Of a stretch of 45,416 bases of DNA, positions 8,238-17,722 are shown piece by piece (positions within the stretch are counted from its first letter, which is position 1; each line of letters opens with the position of its first letter). The translations under genes were made by a program, and so were the position numbers. The notes below the pieces were generated by a model. The model was not told the origin of the DNA. It searched no databases and saw only the letters and a list, made by a program, of their open reading frames with translations. The stretch covers positions 1 through 45,416 of the forward strand of contig NZ_SLZL01000028.1 of assembly GCF_004342605.1 (NCBI RefSeq), in the 5' to 3' direction. The stretch is from Caulobacter sp. BK020 (GTDB lineage Bacteria; Pseudomonadota; Alphaproteobacteria; Caulobacterales; Caulobacteraceae).

Positions 8238-9608
8238 TCAGGGCCGCGGAGACTGGAGCTCCACCAGGCGCAGCGTGGTCGGCGCCGGGATGTCCTCGGT
8301 GGGACGGTCACGGTTCGGAGGGCGGGTGGCCCAGGCCAGCGCGTAGTTTTCGGTCGGTCCGATCGAGAGCGGCAGCACGTTGAACCGCATGTCTGCCGAT
8401 GGCGGATACCTGGCCGCCATCTGGTCCGCCAGGCCCGCCACGGGGCGTTCCTCGACGAAGGCCAGCGAAGCCTCGTCGACCACCAGTTCGAGCGACCGCC
8501 CGTCGCGGATCACCGGAACGACCAGCCGTCCGCCGGCCAAGGGCCGGACGGCGCCGACCTGAACCCGACCCGCCAGACTGCCGGGGCCGCCGAAGTCCCA
8601 TCGAAAGCCCTTCCAGCGGCTGACCTGCACGGTCCGCCAACCCGCGGCCTCGCGGCGGGCCAGATAGATCTGCGTGTCTCCAGCGGCGTCGAACCTGTGG
8701 TAGGTGACGATCGGCCGCCCCGCGGAATCGAAACCCAGCACCGTGTTGTTGTTGATCATCCCGCCCCGCACGGGCACGGGGTCGACGATCTCGGCCTGGC
8801 CCAAGGTGATGGGCAGGGCCAGAGGGGCGCCGTCGGACCGTTCCCAATGGATCAGGTCGCGACTGCGCGCATAGCTCAGGTCGTGGTTCGTCGCGGCGTC
8901 GGGCGAGTCGCGCCACACCCAGACGATGTGGAACATCTTGTCGGGCCCAAGCACCGGCCCGACGAAATAGGCGTTGCGCTGGCCTTCGCCGCTGGCCAGC
9001 GGCGCATCGAGCAGGCGTCGCCAGGTATCGGCCCCGGGGTCGAACAGATTGTAGATCTCGTCGCCGGACCCGCTTCGCCCCGAGCGGTACTTGACGACCA
9101 GCCGCCCGTCAGCGTCATGCAGGAAGACCGGGTAGGTGACGCGCGCCTCGTCGTCGGGGGCGATCATGTTCGGCCGCCGCCGCAGATCCCGGGCGTCGTC
9201 CGTTCCGCTCGTGCGGAAATAGATCAGCGGCTCGGAATGCATGTTGGCCATGACGTGCAGCTGTCCGGCCGGATCGATCGCCATGGCGACGTAGTTGTGG
9301 CTGTCCCACCCCAGCCAGGTGTCGAGCTTGACATAGGTCCAGGCGCTTCCGGCCCGGTCGCGCTGGGCGATCGTCAGCCGCCGGTCGGCGTCATAGTAGC
9401 CGACATAAATCCGCCTGGGCCCGGCGGCCAGGGCGAAGCCCACCTTGTGACCCGACCAGACCCGGTCGATGGCCTCGATGGACTTGATCGGCAGCGCGCG
9501 AACCGGATGGTCGGCCTCGGGCGCCTGGGCGGACGTCTCCGTCGCGCCCACGAACAGAATCACGCCCGAGAGGGCGGAAACCAAGGCGAGCGACCAACCC
9601 TGGCGCAT
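8238..9608 (-). CDS. BNR_4 beta-propeller protein, possible polysaccharide lyase
   Basis: This is a secreted protein of 456 residues. The start at 9608 is preceded by GGAGG and gives a signal peptide (MRQGWSLALVSALSGVILFV, cleavage near TSAQA). The body is a series of Asp-box-like blades with DSHNYVAMAIDP (H104, N105), LHVMANMHSEPLIYFRT (H118, H124) and GMINNNTVLGFDSAGRP. This pattern fits the BNR_4 family, which includes seven-bladed ulvan lyases (PL24/PL25-like) where such histidines and later Tyr/Arg residues act in catalysis. Its partners KduI and GH105 are the enzymes expected downstream of a lyase. Lyase activity is inferred; a non-catalytic glycan-binding propeller is the alternative. 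Confidence 0.75.
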   Translation of the reverse strand: MRQGWSLALVSALSGVILFVGATETSAQAPEADHPVRALPIKSIEAIDRVWSGHKVGFALAAGPRRIYVGYYDADRRLTIAQRDRAGSAWTYVKLDTWLGWDSHNYVAMAIDPAGQLHVMANMHSEPLIYFRTSGTDDARDLRRRPNMIAPDDEARVTYPVFLHDADGRLVVKYRSGRSGSGDEIYNLFDPGADTWRRLLDAPLASGEGQRNAYFVGPVLGPDKMFHIVWVWRDSPDAATNHDLSYARSRDLIHWERSDGAPLALPITLGQAEIVDPVPVRGGMINNNTVLGFDSAGRPIVTYHRFDAAGDTQIYLARREAAGWRTVQVSRWKGFRWDFGGPGSLAGRVQVGAVRPLAGGRLVVPVIRDGRSLELVVDEASLAFVEERPVAGLADQMAARYPPSADMRFNVLPLSIGPTENYALAWATRPPNRDRPTEDIPAPTTLRLVELQSPRP

Positions 9609-9875
9609 GAAAACCTCCAACGGAGACTGAATGTCATCGGCAGGGGCCAACGAGGGCCCGGCGCGCTGGCGGCCAGACTGTGCGCGCTTCGCAGTCGTCG
9701 CGTCGAGCCTCGATTTCGCGCCGCGCCGACCTTCGATCAGAGCATGATCGCGTCGCGCTGGTGCGACAAACCGCGCCATCGGGCTTTACCGTTCCTTGAC
9801 CTTGCCACCGCTCTCCTGCGGCATGAGACCCGGCCGGAGGAAGCCGCGCCTTCGGGCCGAAAGGAGCCCTCCGCA

Positions 9876-11996
9876 ATGGCCGTGCGCCTTCGCCTCTATC
9901 GGCCGGCCGATCCGCCGCGAGGCCTGCCGACCGCGGCGGCGCTGTTCCTGGCCTATGTCGCCGTCGAACTCTGCATCTGGCTGTTCTGCCGCGATATCAG
10001 CGACGCCGTCGCCTTCTTCCCCTCCAATGGCGTCCTGCTGGCCGCGATCCTGGTGCTGTCGCCGCGGCTCGGCCTGGGCTTTTGCCTCGCCTGTTTCGCG
10101 GTCGACATCACCCACAACTGGATCGGTCGGATCGACCTGACGCACGCGCTGTTGTTCAGCGGCCTGAACCAGGCGCTGGCCTTCGGCGGCGCGATGCTGA
10201 CGCGCAGCTTCTGCGGCGCGGCGCTGGACCTCTCGCGGGCCCGGCGCCTGTTCATCTTCACCTTGATCGCCGGCGTCGCGGCTGGGCTGGAGGCGTTGAT
10301 CGGCCAGGTCCTGGTCGGCCTGATCGACGGCTCGTTCGCCGATTTCGCCCATGCCTGGCTGCAATGGACGCTGGAGGACGGCCTTGGCCTGCTGATCGCG
10401 ACACCGGCGGCGCTGCTGCCGTTCAGGCAGGAGCGACTGTTCCACGCCGCCGCCGCTCCGTCCCTTGAGCGCTTCCTGCTGCTGGCGCTCACCGTCATCC
10501 TGACGATCGTCGCCTTCATCAGCGACCAGTTCATCGCCCTGACGCTGGTCATGCCGGCCCTGGTGCTGACAGCCTTCCGGGCCGGGCCGGGCTGGGTCTA
10601 TGCGTCCGTGCTGACCGCCGGCGTCATCGCCATGGCGCTGACAGCCAACGGATACGGGCCGGTCGCCTTCATGGCCCCCACCGATCCCTATCGCCAGCAG
10701 TACATGATCCAGCTGTTCATCGCCTCCGCCTTCGCCGCCGCTGTCCCGGCCACCGCCGCCCTCGGCGTGCGCAACCGCAGCGCCCAGCGGCTGGAACGCG
10801 CCTATGCGGCGGTGCGCAAGGCCAAGGAGAAGGCCGAAGCGGCCAGCCGCTCCAAGTCGGAATTCCTGGCCAATATGAGCCATGAAATCCGGACCCCGAT
10901 GAACGGCATTATCGGCGTCGTCGGGGCCCTGGCCCGGACCGAGCTGGGCCCGCGCCAGCGGGAAATGGTGCAACTGGTCGAGACCAGCGCCGATTCCCTG
11001 CAGGTCCTGCTCAACGACGTCCTGGATCTGGCGCGGGTCGAGGCCGGGGAACTGGCCATTCACGCCGAAAGCTTCGATCTTCGAGCGACCTGCGGCGCCA
11101 TCGTCGACCTGTTCCGGGCCAAGGCCGAGGAGAAGGGCCTGGCCCTGGAGCTGCGGATCGCGCCGGTCGTGGCCGATCGGCACATCGGCGACGCCGCCCG
11201 TCTGAAGCAGATCCTCGGCAATCTGGTGTCCAACGCCATCAAGTTCACCGATCGGGGTCGCGTCGAGTTGAGCGTCGAAGCGGAGGCCGAGGTCGACGGG
11301 ACTCAGGCGCTCAGCCTGACGATCACCGACACCGGCATCGGTTTCGATGCGGAGACCGGGCGACGCCTCTTCGCGCGCTTCGCTCAGGCCGATGGCTCGA
11401 TCACCCGAAGGTTCGGCGGCACGGGCCTTGGCCTGTCGATCTCGCAGGCCCTGACGCGGCTGATGAACGGCGAGATCGAGGCGGCTTCGGCGCCCGGGGA
11501 AGGGTCGCGCTTCACCGTGCGCCTGACCCTGGCCGTGGCGGCGGGAGATGATCACGCGCCGTCGCCTCAGGATCTCGCCGAACCGATCCTGGCGGCGGGG
11601 CGAACGCTGAAGATCCTGTTGGCCGAGGACCACGACATCAATCGCCGGGTGGTGAGCCTGATGCTCGACGGCCTGGACGTGGATCTGACCATGGCGGTCG
11701 ACGGGCGAGAAGCGGTCTCGCGCTTCCGACCCGGCGGCTACGACCTGGTGCTCATGGACATGCAGATGCCCAATATGGGCGGCCTGGAAGCCATAAGCCA
11801 CATTCGGGAGGCCGAACGTGAGGTCGGCGCGGTCGCGACGCCGATCGTGATGTTGACCGCCAACGCCTTGCCGGAACACGAGACCGCCGGCCTGGGCGCG
11901 GGGGCCGACGCCTTCCTGACCAAGCCGATCGTCGCCGGCGAGCTCATCGAGACGATCGCCAGACTGGCGGGACCGCAAGCCCCAGCGCTCACTTGA
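9876..11996 (+). CDS. MASE1 hybrid sensor histidine kinase
   Basis: This 706-residue membrane sensor has an N-terminal MASE1-type domain of about eight hydrophobic helices (residues about 20-300, with FFPSNGVLLAAILVLSPRLG). A short coiled segment (YAAVRKAKEKAEAASRSKSE) follows, then HisKA with H336 in ANMSHEIRTPMNG. The HATPase_c domain has NLVSNAIKFTDRG, DTGIGF and GGTGLGLSIS boxes. A C-terminal receiver domain has acceptor D628 in DLVLMDMQMPNMGG. The start at 9876 has AAGGAG 9 bases upstream; the much longer frame to 8697 is antisense to the BNR gene and rejected. No histidine phosphotransfer or output gene is adjacent, so signal and target are unknown. It is divergent from the BNR_4 gene. 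Confidence 0.95.
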   Translation: MAVRLRLYRPADPPRGLPTAAALFLAYVAVELCIWLFCRDISDAVAFFPSNGVLLAAILVLSPRLGLGFCLACFAVDITHNWIGRIDLTHALLFSGLNQALAFGGAMLTRSFCGAALDLSRARRLFIFTLIAGVAAGLEALIGQVLVGLIDGSFADFAHAWLQWTLEDGLGLLIATPAALLPFRQERLFHAAAAPSLERFLLLALTVILTIVAFISDQFIALTLVMPALVLTAFRAGPGWVYASVLTAGVIAMALTANGYGPVAFMAPTDPYRQQYMIQLFIASAFAAAVPATAALGVRNRSAQRLERAYAAVRKAKEKAEAASRSKSEFLANMSHEIRTPMNGIIGVVGALARTELGPRQREMVQLVETSADSLQVLLNDVLDLARVEAGELAIHAESFDLRATCGAIVDLFRAKAEEKGLALELRIAPVVADRHIGDAARLKQILGNLVSNAIKFTDRGRVELSVEAEAEVDGTQALSLTITDTGIGFDAETGRRLFARFAQADGSITRRFGGTGLGLSISQALTRLMNGEIEAASAPGEGSRFTVRLTLAVAAGDDHAPSPQDLAEPILAAGRTLKILLAEDHDINRRVVSLMLDGLDVDLTMAVDGREAVSRFRPGGYDLVLMDMQMPNMGGLEAISHIREAEREVGAVATPIVMLTANALPEHETAGLGAGADAFLTKPIVAGELIETIARLAGPQAPALT

Positions 11997-12110
11997 GCGA
12001 GCGCCGAAGACCACCTTGGCGTCCGCTCACACCCGTTCCGGACCAAAAGCGGGCGCCGACCCGCACCGGAAACCTAGCCTAGGCGGCCTACACCGCTTAT
12101 ACCCCGCGGC

Positions 12111-13766
12111 ATGTTTGAAGGCCTCTCCCCCCTCGCCCGCGACGCTCGCTCTTGGCCGTTCGAGCAGGCGCGCGCCCTGCTCGCCCGCATCCTGCGCCTG
12201 CGCCTATCCGACGCCGAGCGCGACCTGGCCTCGGTCCTGATCCATTCGGGCAAGGCCGACGAAGCGGTGAGGACCTTCCCGGCCCTGGCCAAACCCGTGA
12301 TCCTGGAGACTGGCTACGGCCCCTCGGGCCTGCCGCACCTGGGCACCTTCGGCGAGGTGGCGCGCACGACCATGGTGCGCAGCGCCTTTCGCGCCCTGAC
12401 CGACGACGCCATTCCCACGCGCCTGATCGCCTTCAGCGACGACATGGACGGCCTGCGCAAGGTTCCCGACAACATCGAGAACAAGCAGCCGCTGATTGAG
12501 GACCTGGGCAAGCCGCTGACCGTGGTCCGCGACCCGTTCGGCACCCACGACAGCTTCGGCGCCCACAACAACGCCCGCCTGCGCGCCTTCCTCGACGGCT
12601 TCGGCTTCGACTACGAGTTCGTCTCCTCGACCGAGTGCTACAAGGGCGGGCGGTTCGACGAGACCCTGCTGACCGCGCTTGAGCGTTTCGACGCGATCCA
12701 GAAGGTCATGCTGCCGACCCTGGGCGAGGAGCGCCGCGCCTCCTATTCGCCGTTCCTGCCGATCAGCCCCTCCACCGGCAAGGTGCTGCAGGTCCCGACC
12801 TTGGAGCGCGACGTCGACAAGGGCACGATCGTCTTCCAGGACGAGGACGGATCCAAGGTCGAGGTCCCGGTGACCGGCGGCCATGTGAAGATGCAGTGGA
12901 AGCCCGACTGGGCCATGCGCTGGACGGCCCTGGGCGTCGACTACGAGATGAGCGGCAAGGACCTGATCGACTCGGTCAAGGCCTCGGCCCAGATCTGCAA
13001 GGCGCTGGGCGGGGTCCCGCCCGAAGGCTTCAACTACGAGCTGTTCCTCGACGAAAACTCTCAGAAGATCTCCAAGTCGAAAGGCAACGGCCTGTCGATG
13101 GAGGACTGGCTGCGCTACGGCGCGCCGGAAAGCCTGTCGTACTACATGTTCCAGAGTCCGAAGAGCGCCAAGAAGCTCTATTTCGACGTCATCCCCAAGG
13201 CGACCGACGAGTACCTGCAACAGCTGGACGCCTATCCGAGGCAGGAACCGGCCAAGCAGCTGGACAACCCGGTCTGGCACGTCCACTCGGGCCGCCCGCC
13301 GCAGTATGGCTCGCCGGTGTCGTTCAGCCTGATGCTGAACCTGGTCTCGGCGGCCAACGCCTCGGACAAGGCGATCCTGTGGGGCTTCCTGTCGCGCTAC
13401 ATCCCCGGGGCGACGCCGGAAAGCCAGCCGCTGCTGGACCGCCTGGCCGGCTACGCGATCAACTATTACGACGACTTCGTCAAACCGACGAAGGCCTTCC
13501 GCGCGCCGGACGACAAGGAGCGCGCGGCGATCCTCGACCTGCTGGCCCGCCTGAAGGCCCTGCCGGCCGACTGCCAGGACGCCGAGCTGATCCAGAACGA
13601 GGTGTTCGCGGTCGGCAAGGACCACGGCTTCGACCCGCTGAGGGCCTGGTTCCAGGCGCTGTATGAAGTGCTGCTGGGCCAGAGCCAGGGCCCGCGCTTC
13701 GGCTCGTTCGCGGCGATCTTCGGCCTGGACAGGACGATGGCGTTGATCGAGGGAAAGCTGAGCTGA
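12111..13766 (+). CDS. lysK: Lysyl-tRNA synthetase, class I
   Basis: This 551-residue enzyme charges tRNA-Lys with lysine. It has the Rossmann-fold class I signatures: the HIGH-like GPSGLPHLGTFGE (residues about 69-82) and the KMSKS-like KISKSKGNG (around residue 320). It therefore belongs to the archaeal-type class I LysRS found in alphaproteobacteria rather than to class II LysS. Other family segments are AFSDDMDGLRKVP and GKDLIDSVKASAQI. The ATG at 12111 follows a 114-base gap after the kinase gene. It appears intact and is a housekeeping landmark between the catabolic and polysaccharide regions. Confidence 0.95.
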   Translation: MFEGLSPLARDARSWPFEQARALLARILRLRLSDAERDLASVLIHSGKADEAVRTFPALAKPVILETGYGPSGLPHLGTFGEVARTTMVRSAFRALTDDAIPTRLIAFSDDMDGLRKVPDNIENKQPLIEDLGKPLTVVRDPFGTHDSFGAHNNARLRAFLDGFGFDYEFVSSTECYKGGRFDETLLTALERFDAIQKVMLPTLGEERRASYSPFLPISPSTGKVLQVPTLERDVDKGTIVFQDEDGSKVEVPVTGGHVKMQWKPDWAMRWTALGVDYEMSGKDLIDSVKASAQICKALGGVPPEGFNYELFLDENSQKISKSKGNGLSMEDWLRYGAPESLSYYMFQSPKSAKKLYFDVIPKATDEYLQQLDAYPRQEPAKQLDNPVWHVHSGRPPQYGSPVSFSLMLNLVSAANASDKAILWGFLSRYIPGATPESQPLLDRLAGYAINYYDDFVKPTKAFRAPDDKERAAILDLLARLKALPADCQDAELIQNEVFAVGKDHGFDPLRAWFQALYEVLLGQSQGPRFGSFAAIFGLDRTMALIEGKLS

Positions 13767-14081
13767 AGAAGACGGCCGCAAAGCACAGCCATTCCTTCAA
13801 TGGGAAGAAGCCGGCCGCCGCGAGCAACAGAAGCTTCATAATTCGGCCGATTGTATCAGATGCAACAATCAACCGTCGCCCGCCCCTTGATTTCGAACAG
13901 GCATTCGATGGCGGAAATGCGTCACGCAATTGCAGTTGCGCTGAAATTTTGCAGGTCCCGACTGTATTTGACTTTCCTGCGCGACTTTCACGGTAAGCGG
14001 TTGCTCCACACGAACGACCGGTGCTAGTCACACTTTACTCTTATCACCGCCAATTTGGTGGCTTTCGCAGATGGGGACTTC
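13767..14081. other. Intergenic region upstream of ugd
   Basis: These 315 bases show no convincing gene on either strand and are clearly poorer in G+C than both neighbours. A plausible promoter lies near the ugd end: TTGCTC at 14001-14006 and GCTAGTC from 14023, spaced 16 bases. This resembles the Caulobacter housekeeping pattern (TTGACG / GCTANAWC) imperfectly. A small RNA or a 5' leader of ugd could be hidden here, but nothing is diagnostic. Confidence 0.35.
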
Positions 14082-15389
14082 ATGCGCGTTGCGATGATCG
14101 GCACCGGTTATGTGGGCCTGGTGTCTGGGGCCTGCTTCGCTGACTTCGGTCACGTCGTAACGTGCATCGACAAGGATCCGAGCAAGATCGAACGCCTCGA
14201 GCGCGGTGAAATCCCGATCTTTGAGCCTGGCCTGGATGACCTGGTGGCGCGAAACGTTCGTGAAGGCCGCCTGTTCTTCACCCTCGACGGCGCCGAGGCG
14301 ATCAAGGCGGCCGACGCTGTGTTCATCGCGGTGGGCACGCCGACCCGTCGCGGCGACGGTCACGCCGATCTCAGCTACGTCTACGCCGCCGCCGAGGAGA
14401 TCGCCGGCCTGATCGAGGACTTCACGGTGGTGGTCACCAAGTCGACCGTGCCCGTGGGCACGGGGGACGAGGTCGAGACGATCATCAAGCGAGTCCGCCC
14501 GGACGCCCAGTTCGCCGTGGTCTCCAACCCGGAGTTCCTGCGCGAAGGCGCGGCGATCGAGGACTTCAAGCGTCCCGACCGCGTGGTGGTCGGCACCGAG
14601 GACGAGCGCGCCCAGGCGGTGATGCGCGAGCTCTACCGCCCGCTGAGCCTGAACGAGACGCCGATCGTCTTCACCGGCCGCCGCACCAGCGAGCTGATCA
14701 AGTATGCGGCCAACGCCTTCCTGGCGATGAAGATCACCTTCATCAACGAGATGGCCGACCTGTGCGAAAAGGTCGGCGCCGACGTCCAGCAGGTGGCCAA
14801 GGGCATCGGCCTGGACAAGCGCATCGGGTCGAAGTTCCTCAACGCCGGCCCGGGCTATGGCGGCTCGTGCTTCCCCAAGGACACGATCGCCCTGGTGCGC
14901 ACGGCCAACGACTACGGCGCGCCGACCCGGCTGATCGAGACCACGGTGGCGGTCAACGACGCCCGCAAGAAGGCCATGGCCGACAAGGTGGCCGCGGCCA
15001 TGGGCCTGGAAGACCTGGCCGGCAAGACGGTCGGCGTGCTCGGCGTGACCTTCAAGCCCAACACCGACGACATGCGCGACGCGCCCAGCCTGGACATCCT
15101 CCCCGCGCTGCAGGCCAAGGGCGCCATGGTGCGCGCCTTTGACCCCGAAGGTCGCCACGAGGCCGAAAAGCTGTTGCCGGGCGTGATCTTCGCCAACGGC
15201 CCTTACGAGGCGGCCGACGGCGCCGACGTCCTGCTGATTCTGACCGAATGGGACCAGTTCCGGGCCCTGGATCTTGATCGCATCAAGAGCCTGCTGAAGG
15301 CTCCGGTCGTGGTCGATCTGCGCAATGTCTACAAGCCGGCCGAGATGGTCCGGAACGGCTTCACCTACGCCTCGATCGGTCGAGGCTGA
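14082..15389 (+). CDS. ugd: UDP-glucose 6-dehydrogenase
   Basis: This 435-residue enzyme oxidises UDP-glucose to UDP-glucuronate with two NAD+. It has an N-terminal nucleotide-binding fold (MRVAMIGTGYVGLVSG), the central FINEMADLCEKVGADV helix, and the catalytic Cys in GYGGSCFPKDT (C263, close to the E. coli position). The C-terminal domain includes GVTFKPNTDDMRDAPS. I start at the ATG 14082 after GGGGA; a TTG at 14055 would only add nine residues. It is followed after 2 bp by the 4-epimerase, so the pair would make UDP-GlcA and then UDP-GalA for surface polysaccharide. Confidence 0.96.
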   Translation: MRVAMIGTGYVGLVSGACFADFGHVVTCIDKDPSKIERLERGEIPIFEPGLDDLVARNVREGRLFFTLDGAEAIKAADAVFIAVGTPTRRGDGHADLSYVYAAAEEIAGLIEDFTVVVTKSTVPVGTGDEVETIIKRVRPDAQFAVVSNPEFLREGAAIEDFKRPDRVVVGTEDERAQAVMRELYRPLSLNETPIVFTGRRTSELIKYAANAFLAMKITFINEMADLCEKVGADVQQVAKGIGLDKRIGSKFLNAGPGYGGSCFPKDTIALVRTANDYGAPTRLIETTVAVNDARKKAMADKVAAAMGLEDLAGKTVGVLGVTFKPNTDDMRDAPSLDILPALQAKGAMVRAFDPEGRHEAEKLLPGVIFANGPYEAADGADVLLILTEWDQFRALDLDRIKSLLKAPVVVDLRNVYKPAEMVRNGFTYASIGRG

Positions 15390-15391
15390 CC

Positions 15392-16378
15392 ATGGCCGCG
15401 GTGATCGTCACGGGGGCCGCGGGCTTCATCGGCATGCACGTGGCCGAGCGTCTGCTCGCCCGCGGCGAGACGGTGATCGGCGTCGATGTCTTCAACGACT
15501 ATTACGACCCGGCCCTCAAGGCCGCGCGAGCAGCCCGGCTGGAAGGCCGCGCGGGCTTCACGATGGTCCGCATGGACGTCGCCGACGCCGAGGCGTTCGA
15601 GGCCCTGGTGCGCGACAGCGGCGCCAAGCGCATCGTTCACCTGGCCGCCCAGGCCGGCGTGCGCTACTCGATCGAGAACCCGTTCGCCTATCAGCGCTCG
15701 AACCTGGCCGGCCACCTGTCTGTCCTGGAGGCCGCGCGTCGCATCGAGGCCGTCCATCTGGTGTATGCCTCGTCGAGCAGCGTCTACGGCGATCGGCCCC
15801 AGTCGCTGGACGGCGGCGAAGGCGCCGGCTTCAAGGAAACCGACCCCGTCGACGCGCCAGTGTCGCTGTACGCCGCCACCAAGCGCGCCGACGAGCTGAT
15901 GAGCATCAGCTACGCCAAGCTCTACGGCTTCCCGATGTCGGCCCTGCGGTTCTTCACCGTCTACGGCCCGTGGGGCCGCCCCGACATGGCCTATTTCGGC
16001 TTCACTCAGAAGATCCTGAGCGGCCAGTCGATCGAGGTGTACGGCGAGGGCAAGATGGCCCGTGACTTCACCTATATCGACGACATCGTCGACGGCGTGG
16101 TCGGCGTCCTGGACCATCCGCCCGCCCAGGGCCGGCACGAGATCTACAACATCGGCGACAACGATCCCGTCGGCCTGATGGACATGATCTCGACTCTGGA
16201 GACGGCGCTCGGTCGCGAGGCGGTCAAGATCATGCGCCCGATGCAGCCGGGCGATGTCACCTGCACCTACGCCGACATCGCCAAGCTCAACGCCCTCACC
16301 GGCTACAAGCCAAAGGTGAAGTTGAAACAGGGGCTCGAGAACTTCGTGGCCTGGTGGGACCAGTACTACGGCCGCTGA
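15392..16378 (+). CDS. lspL: UDP-glucuronate 4-epimerase
   Basis: This 328-residue extended short-chain dehydrogenase interconverts UDP-glucuronate and UDP-galacturonate. It has the NAD site VTGAAGFIGMHVAERLL, the Ser of YASSSSVYG, and Tyr/Lys in YAATKRADELM. FNDYYDPALKAAR and RYSIENPFAYQRSNLAG are family-specific blocks of the LspL/Cap1J epimerases. It begins 2 bp after the ugd stop, consistent with one transcript and successive reactions. The symbol follows the rhizobial homologue; GalE-type specificity is less likely because galE is a separate gene in this window. Confidence 0.9.
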   Translation: MAAVIVTGAAGFIGMHVAERLLARGETVIGVDVFNDYYDPALKAARAARLEGRAGFTMVRMDVADAEAFEALVRDSGAKRIVHLAAQAGVRYSIENPFAYQRSNLAGHLSVLEAARRIEAVHLVYASSSSVYGDRPQSLDGGEGAGFKETDPVDAPVSLYAATKRADELMSISYAKLYGFPMSALRFFTVYGPWGRPDMAYFGFTQKILSGQSIEVYGEGKMARDFTYIDDIVDGVVGVLDHPPAQGRHEIYNIGDNDPVGLMDMISTLETALGREAVKIMRPMQPGDVTCTYADIAKLNALTGYKPKVKLKQGLENFVAWWDQYYGR

Positions 16379-16390
16379 CGCCATCACCGC

Positions 16391-16408
16391 GCGGGGCCGG
16401 CGCCCCGC
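16391..16408. repeat. GC-rich hairpin between epimerase and flippase genes
   Basis: The arms GCGGGGC and GCCCCGC pair perfectly around a 4-base loop. The hairpin lies in the 48-base gap of an otherwise continuous plus-strand gene set. No T-run follows, so it is more likely a partial attenuator or RNA-processing site than a full terminator. Confidence 0.35.
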
Positions 16409-16426
16409 CGGCGGAGACCAAACTCG

Positions 16427-17722
16427 ATGAAATTGCCCGTCAACCCGCGTGCGCTCGCGGGTAAGGTTCTGACCAGCAAGGGCTTCCGCGACGCGGTGCT
16501 CGTCTATTTCGCCTACTGTTTCCGCTTCGTCTCGCCGCTGCTGCTGTATCCGCTTCTGACGCGGCGGCTGGGGGTGGACGGGTTCTCCGTCTACGCCACG
16601 GCCTATTCGATCGCGCTGTTGACCTCGATCGTCGTGGAGTACGGCTTCAACCTCAGCGGCACGCGCGATGTCGCCACCGCCGCTGACGACGAACAGCGGG
16701 GCCAGATCGTCGGTCGCATCTCGTTCGCCAAGGCGCTGCTCTGCCTGCCCGCCGTGGCGATCGGCTTCGTGCTGGGCGCGACCAATCCGGTGATCGGAGG
16801 CGACCCCGCCGTCACCCTGGCTTCGATCGCCATCGGCTGCGCCCTGGGCCTATCGGCCTTCTGGTATTTCCAGGGCATGCGCCGGATCTTCCTGGCGGTG
16901 TCGCTCGAGGTCTCGGGCCAGGTCATCGGCCTGGCCTCCACGTTCCTGCTGGTCCAGCATCCGAAGGACACGATCCTGGCGCTGTCGATCCAGGCCGGCG
17001 CCATCGCCATCACCTCGCTCGGCGGCGTCGTCATCATGCTGCGCCAGTATCCGGACCGCCCCAGGGCGAGGATCCAGGAGGCGATGGACGCCCTTGTCAC
17101 CGGCTTTCCGATCTTCATCAGCCGGTCGGCCGTGGTGATCTACGGCACGGCCGGCGTGTTCGTGCTGGGCCTGACCAGTTCGGCCACGCACGCGGCGTGG
17201 TACGGCGCGGCCGAGCGGGTCATCGCCCCCGCCGCCGCCCTGCTGCGACCGATGTCGACGATCCTGCTGCCCCGCCTTTCGGCTCAGGCCAGCGAGGACC
17301 CCAGAAAGGCCGCCAGGACGGCGGGACTGATCTGCGTGGCGACCGGCGCGCTCTATCTGATCGGCGCCCTGGTGGTGTGCCTGGCCGCGCCGATCCTGTT
17401 CAAGCTGATCTTCGGCGCGGGATTCGCGGGCGGCGCTCCGGTTCTCGCCGTGCTGGCCTTCGTGATGCCGGCCGCCGCCTTGAACACCATCGTCGTCAAT
17501 CAGCTGATGGTGGCCCTTCGCCTCGACAAGAAGATCGCCCAGGTCGTGCTGGCCGGGGCCGCCGTAAGCCTGGCCTCCGCCTTCCTCCTCAGCCACAGCT
17601 TCGGCGGCGTGGGCATGGCCGCCTCGCGCCTGCTTTCGGAGCTGTTCATCTTCGGGTTCGCGGCGTTCCTGGCCTGGCGTCACCTCAACTCGAACCGGAC
17701 GGCGACGTCAGCGGCGAACTAG
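16427..17722 (+). CDS. Wzx-type polysaccharide flippase (MATE/MOP superfamily)
   Basis: This 431-residue polytopic inner-membrane protein has about twelve hydrophobic segments (for example FAYCFRFVSPLLLYPLLTRR at the start and AVLAFVMPAAALNTIVVNQL later). It fits the oligosaccharide flippases that move undecaprenyl-linked repeat units to the periplasm. The ATG at 16427 follows GGAGA. It is the third gene of the ugd set. Its last 15 bases overlap the end of the convergent acetyltransferase gene. Specificity for the polymer encoded by the adjacent minus-strand operon is inferred from position. Confidence 0.88.
   Translation: MKLPVNPRALAGKVLTSKGFRDAVLVYFAYCFRFVSPLLLYPLLTRRLGVDGFSVYATAYSIALLTSIVVEYGFNLSGTRDVATAADDEQRGQIVGRISFAKALLCLPAVAIGFVLGATNPVIGGDPAVTLASIAIGCALGLSAFWYFQGMRRIFLAVSLEVSGQVIGLASTFLLVQHPKDTILALSIQAGAIAITSLGGVVIMLRQYPDRPRARIQEAMDALVTGFPIFISRSAVVIYGTAGVFVLGLTSSATHAAWYGAAERVIAPAAALLRPMSTILLPRLSAQASEDPRKAARTAGLICVATGALYLIGALVVCLAAPILFKLIFGAGFAGGAPVLAVLAFVMPAAALNTIVVNQLMVALRLDKKIAQVVLAGAAVSLASAFLLSHSFGGVGMAASRLLSELFIFGFAAFLAWRHLNSNRTATSAAN

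Noticed and set aside
8697..9875. Long upstream extension of the histidine kinase frame
   Set aside because: It runs antisense to the BNR_4 gene, lacks membrane or domain features, and a good ribosome site and ATG exist at 9876.
9786..12014. 742-codon open frame antisense to the histidine kinase gene
   Set aside because: It is a mirror frame of high-G+C coding sequence, rich in Gln, Arg and Gly with no domain; the sense strand has unmistakable HisKA, HATPase and receiver motifs.
12204..13781. 525-codon open frame antisense to the LysRS gene
   Set aside because: The sense frame carries the synthetase signatures; the antisense product is low-complexity and has no recognisable fold.
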